From Brachypterus glaber (Eukaryota; Arthropoda; Insecta; Coleoptera; Kateretidae), in assembly GCA_958510825.1 (NCBI GenBank), contig OY294049.1, forward strand, positions 22,582,945 to 22,646,944: a stretch of DNA of 64,000 nucleotides. The letters run 5' to 3'. Both the position numbers and the translations under genes were made by a program. The first letter of the stretch is position 1. Each line of letters begins with the position of its first letter. The notes under the pieces are model-generated. The model made no database searches. It was given only the letters and a program-made list of their open reading frames with translations, and had not been told where the DNA came from. Positions 25,101 to 32,597 of this stretch are shown here, piece by piece.

Positions 25101-27752
25101 TAACTTAAGACCTAGATCTAGTGTCCCTATCCCCCTTTCTCCTACCTTATACAATATATTTTGCTTTGACCTTTACTCCTACCCCTACGACGACCCTAAC
25201 ACTTTCGACCCTAACTCTTACATACTCCAGTTTGCTGACGATGCCGGCCTCATCACACATAATACATCATTAAAAAAAGCTATAACCGGTCTTCAAAAGC
25301 TAACCAATACAACATCAATATGGTACCGCAAATGGTGACAGCGTGTGAACGCACGTAAATCACTTATAATATTCAACCATAAACCGTCCAACAATTCGCC
25401 AAAAATTTATCTCGACAACGAAAGTATTTCACCCTCTACATCTGTTAAATACCTAGGAATAAATATGGACAGTAAGCTTAATTTTAACGCACACACCAAA
25501 ACGATGAAAAATAAAACAATTGCTAGAGCAGGACACTTTAGAAATCTTACATTTAAAGAAGAAGGGATTAACCTACATACGACTACAAGTATTTATAAAA
25601 TGAACTGTCGTCCACTACTGGAATACAGCCACCCACTTTTTCTTAACTGCAACAACCCCGCAATCAACAACCTTAGAGTGGCAGAAACCTCCGCATTAAG
25701 AAAAATTACCAAAATCAGGAACCGCACTAATCCACTGCACAGACCAACCAATGCGCTACTGCTTGATATGACAGTCACTACTTCAGTTACCACCCGCCTT
25801 CAAGAGCTTTCCAAGAAATTTGCGTTATCCGAGTTTAATCAATCCACATTAAGCAGCTTCTGTATCTCTCGGAACCAAAACCCTCCTCGTGCGAGATTTC
25901 CAGAAAGAACACTTTTCCAGATATTGAATGATCTCAAAAACTAAAGACTGTTATTAATATTTTTACTAAATCCAATTTTTTTTTTTTATATGCATTATAT
26001 TATTTATTTTTTGTTAAAATTGATTAATTTTAAATTTATTATATGTTATATGGGCTGAAGGACTGCAGTCAATGGCCTTTTGTATAGATTATGCAATAAA
26101 CGACATTATTATTATTATTATTACCTCTTAAGGACTACATTATTGACTTCATCATCTTTTGTTTTTCCATTCTCCTCCTTTGTATTAAATTTATCATCCA
26201 TATTTTCACTAAAATTACATAATTAATATGTTATAACCTACCTACATTTAAAATTTTATGAACTGGCATCTGGGTGGAATGTTTGAAATGCAAGGTTGCC
26301 TATAGAATACACACAAAATTTTACCTCTTCTTTTCCCTGCACCTCGGATTGCAGGTACCAGTTAGTAAAATTTTAATGTTACCAACTTTACTTACCTTTT
26401 ACCATTTTCTTCAGAAATTTCAGGTTCCACTGATATGTCTAAAAGAATATTTTTAAAATTTTATGTAGTCAGTTATCACCAATTATTGTTTTATTTCCAC
26501 TGCAGGGGGTATACTGCCCTACTATGCTCAAAATCAGTAACTCCATTTGTCTCTTAGCAACGTTTCGATATCAGTAATATTTTGAAAATGCTGCTATGCG
26601 AAAAATGGAGTTACTGCTTTCTAGCGTAGTAGGGCAGTATACTATACTAAAGCCCAGTAGAAAAAATCATTAGAACCTCTTTGAAATAATGAGTAATTTT
26701 CAGAAAGTTTAGTTTTTAATAGGTCTAGGTGTTAGACTTTTTAAATTTTTTAAATAAAAACCATTTAAAACTGTTAAAAAACTATATTTATTAAATTTTA
26801 TTTAAAAAAAATTAGAAACCTACTAGAAATTTTTAAAACCTTTTGGGCATTCTAATGGCTTGAAATATTTACTGATTACTTTTTACTGTGAGTACTTACC
26901 ATTTACTGATTCTGAAGTTTGATTTATTGTATCATCTGAAGAGAAACTTTTTTTACTAGGAGGAAGATCCACAGAATCTGCAGAGGACCTTTTTCTTTTG
27001 CCCTTTTTCCTTTCTACAGAATTGGACACATTTATTGATTCCTAAAAATGATTAGGTATCAGATTTTAAATAGGATATGTTCATACTTTTCATACATTAG
27101 CTTCACTTTGATCAAGTGGATGTTCATCTCCATCTCCACCATCTTGTTTAATAGCTTTTTCAATTTCTTCAACTGCTTCATTGTAATCTTGCCGTTTTAA
27201 GGATTTTAAGAGCTGTTTTTTATGACGATTAAAGTAAAATAAGTCTTCTGCTTTGATGTTTCCGCTGCAACCAAGTTATTTGATAAATAATAAGCATAAT
27301 GTTACTACGATTGGTAACTGTTGCTTATTCATAATAAAACAAAACAGTTCTGCATTATAAGGCATGCAAGCACAATAAAACTGTAATTAATGCCTTGAGG
27401 TAAAACTGTGAGAAATTATCGCACAAACATTCAAGTCTCTATTAATGATTGTCGGCTAATTTCTAATATTATAGGGTTGTAAAATCTGACATCCGGCTAA
27501 TACTATCGCCTTAACGTAATTAATAACCCAAAAATAAAAAAGAAAGCAATCATTCAGTACTTACATTTCTCCAGTTCCATAAAACTTTACATGGTACTTT
27601 TTGCCTTTCTCTGATTCTACCTATAAGTTACAACAAATTTATCATTTAAAACACGAATAATTTCAAACACTTACTAGAGCTGGCCATGGTGGATATCCCT
27701 TAACTTTAGCAAAAACTTTGTCTCCAGTTTTAAAAGTTTTGTTCTTTTTCAT
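16933..27752 (-). CDS. PWWP and integrase-binding-domain chromatin protein (LEDGF/HRP2/JASPer-like), 590 aa, ten coding exons
   Basis: Coding exons, 5' to 3' on the minus strand: 27752-27675, 27620-27565, 27264-27096, 27041-26900, 26438-26396, 26208-26125, 24763-24499, 23100-22465, 22405-22279 and 17105-16933. All junctions are GT-AG and the lengths sum to 1773 bases with an unbroken frame. Exons 1-3 encode the PWWP domain (GDKVFAKVKGYPPWPALV, then YHVKFYGTGEIGNIKAEDLF), which in this family reads methylated H3K36 on transcribed chromatin. A basic nuclear signal, RKKGKRKR, lies in exon 4. Charged Glu/Lys-rich linkers follow. Exon 8 holds the integrase-binding domain (DAKIKLCLGLDNADPKKALE through EEVYNKFR), the fold that docks partner-protein motifs and, in LEDGF, lentiviral integrase. 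Several mobile elements sit in its introns, and one sits on the exon 26208-26125 donor. Confidence 0.92.
17475..17603. mobile_element. Short inverted-repeat element in the last intron of the PWWP gene
   Basis: GATAACGCTAGGTCAACTG at the left is matched by the complement CAGTTGACCTAGCGTTATC at the right, with AT-rich sequence between. About 129 bp in all, a typical MITE layout. The target duplication is not clear. Confidence 0.65.
17693..19385. mobile_element. 1.7 kb element with CAGGGTTCCCACCAA inverted ends
   Basis: The left end CAGGGTTCCCACCAA matches the complement of the right end TTGGTGGGAACCCTG, and AAATA flanks both sides (17688-17692, 19386-19390). Inside both ends are repeats of TTCCAGGT. 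Ends starting CAGGG suggest hAT, although hAT normally duplicates eight bases and only five match here. No transposase frame was seen. A LINE 3' fragment is nested in it. Confidence 0.65.
17855..18330 (+). mobile_element. LINE 3' fragment, nested
   Basis: Conceptual translation around 17880-18010 gives VAETATLRAITKMRHPRNSL, closely paralleling VAETSALRKITKIRNRTNPL in the LINE at 24939-26121, but with stops. It ends in a TTATTATTA tail near 18313-18326, the same tail type. It is a decayed relative, inserted inside the CAGGG-ended element. Confidence 0.7.
19391..22030. other. Intronic AT-rich DNA with fragments of repeats
   Basis: Apart from the LINE remnant at 20010-20295, it holds ACAGGGTG-type fragments near 21170-21260 and around 21640-21700, which resemble parts of the fold-back element at 45177-45724. 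No exon of the PWWP gene is needed here to keep its frame. Confidence 0.5.
20010..20295 (-). mobile_element. LINE 3' fragment, minus strand
   Basis: The minus-strand frame includes RTNYARNSPIDRVCSIANLL and ends FNVFKRDL, a pattern common at the C-terminus of jockey/CR1-like reverse transcriptases. The non-coding tail carries AATAAAGTTCTATTCTAATC. Only the 3' part is present. Confidence 0.55.
22025..22180 (+). repeat. Retroelement 3' tail with (AAAT)n microsatellite
   Basis: The sequence GAGGAAGAAAATAAATTTTTCG then AAACGTTGG is followed by a unique tail and ten or so AAAT units at about 22138-22178. The CCTGAGGAAG to CGAAACGTTGG motif is often seen in Penelope-like element ends; assigning it to that group is tentative. 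Confidence 0.45.
23156..24272. repeat. Dispersed AT-rich repeat (family R), copy 2, with nested MITE
   Basis: Begins CAAGCCGTGAAGATTTGAAA and ends GTTGTGAATAGTATAATA. It is split by the MITE at 23194-23692. Comparison with uninterrupted copies at 32810 and 34370 (CATTCCATTATATACTATT) shows the empty site precisely. It includes T-rich blocks and a CTTGAGTTATCGTGTCCACA block shared with copies at 33300 and 34860. Confidence 0.75.
23194..23692. mobile_element. 499 bp MITE with GGGAGCGTTCAAGTATTACG ends
   Basis: Inverted ends GGGAGCGTTCAAGTATTACG and CGTAATACTTGAACGCTCCC match perfectly for at least 20 bases. TTA is duplicated at 23191-23193 and 23693-23695. This again suits PIF/Harbinger. A related end occurs at 63168-63212. 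Confidence 0.9.
25036..25944 (+). pseudogene. Reverse transcriptase C-terminal part of the truncated LINE
   Basis: Two frames: one to 25338 with LSPTLYNIFCFDLY and the active-site FADDAGLI, then one from 25345 to 25944 with KYLGINMDSKLNFNAH (the conserved GxxLD-like block) and LLEYSHPLFLNCNN. An in-frame TGA near 25336 separates them. The start of the visible frame lies in the palindrome and is not a genuine N-terminus. The copy cannot retrotranspose because it lacks ORF1, the endonuclease and most of the RT. Confidence 0.8.
25058..25129. repeat. Perfect 34 bp inverted repeat with 4-base loop
   Basis: The arms 25058-25091 and 25096-25129 are exact complements around TCGC. The left arm starts TAGGGACACTAGATCTAGG. 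It lies within the LINE reverse transcriptase at the GSPLSPTLYN block, so it is not native coding sequence. Confidence 0.95.
26510..26641. mobile_element. 132 bp MITE with TATACTGCCCTACTA ends
   Basis: The ends TATACTGCCCTACTATGCT and AGCGTAGTAGGGCAGTATA are inverted complements with one mismatch. Terminal TA suits a Tc1/mariner-like target. The core TAATATTTTGAAAATGCTGC also occurs in the hairpin at 61861-61973, so the two are related. It lies in an intron of the PWWP gene. Confidence 0.8.
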
Positions 27753-27879
27753 CCTGACAGTACCCTTAACCTAAAAACACAAACAAACTTATATAAACTC
27801 GTGAAAAGGTGTTCATACGGGTTTATAGTATTTCGTATAGATCATAAAATGTAATTATATCAAATTATAATATACTTAC

Positions 27880-27960
27880 TTGAAAGTTTGTGTAAATTAA
27901 CACAGAAATGGAAACACGACTTTTTCACTATGGCGCCTATTTTTTTTGGTAAACACAATT
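27880..27960 (-). promoter_or_regulatory. Probable 5' untranslated exon and promoter side of the PWWP gene
   Basis: On the minus strand, sequence ending CAAACTTTCAA is followed by GTAAGTATA (donor at 27879). The first coding exon is preceded by an acceptor TTTTAG at 27771 and 18 untranslated bases (GTTAAGGGTACTGTCAGG) before the ATG. This implies a non-coding first exon ending at 27880. Its 5' limit is a guess. The GCGCCTA element at 28028-28431 lies immediately upstream. Confidence 0.6.
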
Positions 27961-28027
27961 AGTTCCTAACTTCACGCCAAATAGCGGTGATACCAATAGT
28001 ATAAAATCTCTACATATATAAACACAC

Positions 28028-28431
28028 GCGCCTAAATGCAGCTCCCTGTGCAGGATTTTGTTTTGGTTTTTTCTTGGTTTGGACTTTTTTTTTAATGAGG
28101 GGGCCTTTGTTTACGTTAACGTTGGTTTGGCGTCTGTTTTGGTTTTTTCTTGGTTTGGACTTTTTTTTTTAATGAGGGGGCCTTGGTTTACGTTAACGTT
28201 GGTTTGGCGTCTGTTTTGGTTTTTTCTTGGTTTGGACTTTTTTTTTTTATGAGGGGGCCTTGGTTTACATTAACGTTGGTTTGGCGTCTGTTTGGTGTTT
28301 TTTTGTTGTAAAAAAATGTTTTTTATTTAAAACAACCACAGAATTAGAATTTTGTGAAAATAACATATTGAAAAACGGTCAGCGCATGCGCAGTTTATCA
28401 AAACGCCGCATAAAGAGCTGCACATAGGCGC
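28028..28431. mobile_element. GCGCCTA-family inverted-repeat element, copy A
   Basis: The left end GCGCCTAAATGCAGCTC pairs with the right end GAGCTGCACATAGGCGC (15 of 17 matching). Inside are about three units of roughly 80 bp containing TTTGGTTTACGTTAACGTTGG and GTTTGGCGTCTGTTTTGG, then GGTCAGCGCATGCGCAG. No coding potential. It stands directly upstream of the PWWP gene's first exon and next to copy B. Confidence 0.88.
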
Positions 28432-28449
28432 TCCTATATAAACTCACAA

Positions 28450-28809
28450 GCGCCTAAATGCAGATCTCTGTGCAAGAGTTTGTTTTGGCTTTTTCTTGGT
28501 TTAGGGTCACTTGCACCAACTTTTGGTCTGGGATTATCTCAGCTAAACCAGGTTTAAGTTTAAAATGTTGCGTTCTGATTGGTCGGCCGTCAATTTAATC
28601 CAAGTTTAAAGTTAAACCATCATTGGTGCAAGTGGCCCTTAGGCTTTTTTTTTAATGAGGGGGCCTTGTGTTAGGTTAACGTTGGTTTGTCGTCTGTTTG
28701 TTTTTTTTTTTTTGTACAAAAATGTTTTTTATTTAAAATAACATATTAAAAAACGGTCAGCGCATGCGCAGTTTGTCAAAACGTTGCAAAAAGAGCTGCA
28801 CATAGGCGC
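28450..28809. mobile_element. GCGCCTA-family inverted-repeat element, copy B, with nested MITE
   Basis: Same ends as copy A (GCGCCTAAATGCAGATC at the left, GAGCTGCACATAGGCGC at the right) in direct orientation and only 18 bases after it. A 135 bp TTA-target MITE is inserted at 28504-28638, replacing what would be continuous internal repeat. Confidence 0.88.
28504..28638. mobile_element. 135 bp MITE with TTA target duplication, copy 2
   Basis: Ends GGGTCACTTGCACCAAC and TTGGTGCAAGTGGCCC; TTA at 28501-28503 and 28639-28641. Same length as the copies at 16246 and 39990, but in the opposite internal orientation. Confidence 0.9.
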
Positions 28810-29091
28810 TCCTAAAATTATAAACTCTTTCTAATGGCGAATTCTCCCGTTAGATTAGACAGGGACAAAAGTTCTACCCAAAAAGGATAGAAGACATACA
28901 TACACTCCCACCTCCACCCAACCAAACAAATTCTGTATTTGTTCTTTGTTGAACAATTACAATATTTACTTGGCCGGGCGAAATGTGTTACTATAATATT
29001 TTTATTAAAGAAATTACTGGCGCCATCTAAATTTTAGTAGAATTATCTTATTCTACAGATTCACATTAGCTGTGTTCGTTGGTGCCGCTCA

Positions 29092-29183
29092 GTGCTACAC
29101 TCTCCGGCCAACCAAATAAATACTGTATTTGTTGTATAAAAAACAAATACAGTATTTATTTGGTTGGCTGGAAAGTGTAGCAC
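29092..29183. repeat. Near-perfect 92 bp hairpin
   Basis: GTGCTACAC through AACCAAATAAATACTGTATT on the left is complemented by AATACAGTATTTATTTGGTT through GTGTAGCAC on the right, with only a couple of mismatches and a short loop. It could be a minimal fold-back element. Confidence 0.8.
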
Positions 29184-31335
29184 AAATGAGATAGAGATAG
29201 GGTAGACGTTGTACCGTAATTAATACGTTCACTGCCAACGGCTAGTTTTGACAGCGGAGCAATGGGTATGGGCAAGGGAAAAATAGAAAGAATTGATTAA
29301 TGTTGTTAGGGGCGCCAGTTACTTTAGCTTTTACTCCTTTAGGTAAGTAACAACCTAGTGTAAATACTTAAGCTTTTCAGTTTGAGAAAATATAACCCTT
29401 AAATAAAATAAGATAATTCATTTGAGAAATTTATTATAAATAAACTTAATGAAAGCACATCAAGTAATGTATTAATATATGTAAAAAATATGTGTAATTA
29501 TATTAAGATATAATTAAAGAAATCTTAATAAAAATTACTAAATTCAGAAATCATTCGACTTAAATGTATAAAGAAAACATGAAGTTCAGCAAGCACCAAG
29601 AAATGTATGTAAACAGCAATCATTTCTTGCAGTGTATAAAAGTCATGCTTAAATTAGAAATCATTTAATCAAAGTATGATATTTAATAATTAATAAATGA
29701 GATTAAATGTTTTAAAAAAATAAGTACCTAAAAATGAACAAAAGCCAGAAGGGCATATAGTATTAAACAATACTATATCAGATCTGATAAAGTTTACAGT
29801 TATAATAATATTGAAATAAAAGAATTTAAAAATATGAAATATTGCTTTCAAAAGTTTTCAGAATGAGTACTTAGCTGGTTTCTGCAAAATCCATGAGGTA
29901 TGAATTCCATCGTCTCCATCTGTACAAGTCTCCCCTATGCTGATGAATTCATTTCTCAAATAAAAAAAAAATAGGCTGTCCCATCTACTTTGGAAAAATC
30001 ATCTTCCAGGATAAAATGTATTATTGAAAATGTTGTCCGGGATAAAATATGCTTTTGAAAATTATGTCCAATATAAAATTGTCTGCTAGACGGTCATATA
30101 GAATTTATCTATGCCGAAAATTACAGAACCATGTTCCAACAGAACATCACTCCATGCGGAGAACTTGTATATCAAATATACCAAAATAAACTTCAACTTA
30201 AATTAATATAATTCCATATTAATGGTATAGAAATGGTGAGTAATGGTGTAGTAATGGTAATTAATGGTCTAGTAATAGTAATTAATTAATGGTGCTAAAA
30301 CAATAATTATATCTCAGAAATATTCTAAGAAACAGAAAAACTTAACTTACGTGTCATACTAAGTCTTCGATGTCCATCGAAACGTTATAAATGCGTTATT
30401 GTAGAAAATAACAGTTACAATATCTTCCGCATTGTTTAAATATTCATTTTCACTAACTTTAAATAAAAATACATGAAGGATTACTTCGATGATTACAGAA
30501 AATAAACACTCGTCAATACGACACCACCATTTTGTAACAAAGTTGCTTCAAGAAGAACGAAAATCGACCTTATTAACCGGTATGAACCCTTCAGGTAAAT
30601 AAAATACTATTTCTGAACTATTAGCGACATCTATGCAAGTCATTATCAACTACAGTTTTACCGTATAGGATTCCTAATAAAGGTAACGGAAACTACACCA
30701 AAAATAATAACTAATTAAAAGAATATTTCCTAATAAATCCGTATTAGTGATATCTAACCTCAAAATATTACTCTAAGAAACAAATATAAACAATACTTAT
30801 TGTTTATCAGCAAAACTAATAAAAATACGAACAGAATACTAAGTGTCCTGTGAACTAAGTATAAACAAAATACTGAATCTAAGTGAGCAGTTCCAGCAAA
30901 CTATTTTCAACAAATTCTAGATTATCCCGAAGGAATAAGCATACGAAACTTTCCAGGAGAGACAAGCTACAGACGAAAGCCAGTGAAATCCAACCCTCAA
31001 TAGACTCTGAAACATATAAAAACCAGGTAAGTCCATAGACAAATGTATTATAGAGAAATAAGTCATATGATTCTTTATTATTAAAAATCATATTCTAATT
31101 ATGTTTTCTTTATGTTATTTTCAGGTAGAACTATGGAATAGAGACTTATATGGTTAGAATTCAGTTCCTGCTACAAAATAGTCCCAGATACAAAATAGTT
31201 CTGTACGTACGTAACTATTTATATACAAAATAAACATAAATTATAACGTAAGTAAACGAATAGTTTAATTAACCCTTGCTATATTACAAAGTGACGATTT
31301 ATATCGTTACAACGTCTTTTGTTTCATAATTCTAG
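29184..31335. other. AT-rich DNA without a recognised gene
   Basis: No frame longer than about 70 codons, and none looks like a protein family. Intron-like AG-GT signals occur (for example CAG at 31123 and GTAAGT at 31027), so a non-coding transcript or an old retroelement is possible. The blocks GGGGCGCCAGTTAC near 29310 and TCGTTACAACGTC near 31304 could be retroelement ends, but no matching partner was found. Confidence 0.4.
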
Positions 31336-31339
31336 TTGT

Positions 31340-31455
31340 ACAGAGCTCCATTCGTTGGGAGCGCTTATGTGCAACTCTTTATGCCGCGCTTTGAAAATCT
31401 GCGCATGCGCATGCGCGACCATTTTTCAATATATTAATTTAAATAAAAAATAACA
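31340..31455 (-). mobile_element. GCGCCTA-family element, truncated
   Basis: GGGAGCGCTTATGTGCAACTC, ATCTGCGCATGCGC and CCATTTTTCAATATATTA match one end of the family in reverse orientation. The other end is missing, replaced by low-complexity A/T runs. Confidence 0.7.
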
Positions 31456-31484
31456 AACAAACCATGGCATAGTTACTATACATA

Positions 31485-32355
31485 ACTCAGCTTTATTGAA
31501 TATTTTATTTTTTTTTTGGGAAAAAAAAGTATTAAAAAAAAAAAAATAAAAAAAAATTACATTTTTTTTAAATAAAATCGTTTTTAAACAAAAAAAAAAA
31601 AATGAAAAAAAAAAAAAAATAAAAAAAAAAGAAACAAGATACGGCCTATGGTTTTGGTGTCTAATATGACGCCACGTTGTAGATAATATAATATATAATA
31701 TAATATAATAATTCAGGTAGCCGCTACCCCACGTTGTGGTTCTACGGTTAAAACCGGTTAAAACTTATTTACAAATACGACGTAAAGACGACTGGCAAAA
31801 ATGCGGAATAAGAATAAAAAAATATCGAATAAGAAAATATTGATGACTAAAAAAAAATCCTCACTCCAAAACAAATTTACCGAATTAATCAAAGATTTAC
31901 CGAAAAAATTGAAAAAATTTCGTCAGGGCGGCAACCAAAACTTGGCGCCCTTACAAAAAAAAATGGCGCCCAAAAAAAAACCCTCCAGAAAAAAAGCTTT
32001 GTCCCTGGCGGTTTCTACCAAACTTGGCGCCCCTACAAAAAGAAAAAGAAAACTAAATAACTTTACTCTTCACGCATGCACGGAAGTTTTGATAACTAAA
32101 AAAAAAAGGTTCTCACCTCAAAGAGAAAAACTTGGGGGGTGTCAAACCCTCCAATACCCCCTTATGTCCTTATGTCCGGCCCTGCAAATACGATGTAAAA
32201 ACGCAAACCTAAAATCGTAAAAAATGGACTACGCTGATTGCATACTTCATACTTCATACTTCATACTCAAGTCAAATGTAATTTTTTTACGCTTTTTTAG
32301 TTTTTGACACCTATACAGCGCGCGTGAAAAGTACGAAACACGTTGAATGATAGGT
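31485..32355. repeat. A/T low-complexity tract and dispersed repeat fragment
   Basis: 31500-31635 is mostly A and T runs. 31920-32040 carries TTGGCGCCC, GCTTTGTCCCTGGCGGTTTC and ACCAAACTTGGCGCC blocks, inverted relative to those at 51880-51990. The lysine-rich open frame at 31801-32220 is translated A runs and not a gene. Confidence 0.55.
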
Positions 32356-32356
32356 A

Positions 32357-32597
32357 AGTTGAGTGGCCAAGAATATACGAAGCAAAATATTTAAAGGGGA
32401 TAGGGGAATCTCAATACCAGTGCAGTAGTAGGGACTCGAGTAGGGATAGGAGCTTTTTCGGTGATCGTTGCGTCTGCAGTCTGCAAAACAAACCTTTGCG
32501 CATCTAATTTGAACACGGCCAATGGAGGGCACTGGCGGTGAGATTCCCCTATCCATTCAAATGTTTTGCTTCGTTCATTCTTGGGCACTCAACATAA
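32357..32597. mobile_element. Inverted-repeat element with TTGAGTGGCCAAGAA ends
   Basis: AGTGGCCAAGAATATACGAA, then AAATATTTAAAGGGGATAGG, is mirrored by CCTATCCATTCAAATGTTTT, then TTCTTGGGCACTCAAC. Arms are about 55 bp. Repeated at 33923-34157, where the outermost left bases are missing because the duplication boundary cuts them. Confidence 0.75.

Larger units (their letters stand above)
24939..26121 (+). mobile_element. 5'-truncated LINE inserted at a splice donor of the PWWP gene
   Basis: A 13-base target duplication TACCTCTTAAGGA lies at 24926-24938 and 26122-26134. The insert carries the 3' part of a reverse transcriptase, including the FADDAGLI catalytic motif near 25224-25250, then the C-terminal region to a stop at 25942-25944, and ends in ATT repeats just before the right duplication. 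The frame breaks at a stop near 25336. The orientation is opposite to the host gene. A 34 bp perfect palindrome interrupts the coding region near its 5' end. Jockey or a related clade is likely. Confidence 0.9.

Noticed and set aside
29184..31335. Possible LTR or retroelement remnant (GGGGCGCCAGTTAC, TCGTTACAACGTC)
   Set aside because: No pair of matching ends and no coding relic was found, so it was left unassigned.
31801..32220. Lysine-rich 139-codon frame
   Set aside because: It is translation of A runs and of the GGCGCC dispersed repeat, which occurs elsewhere without this frame.
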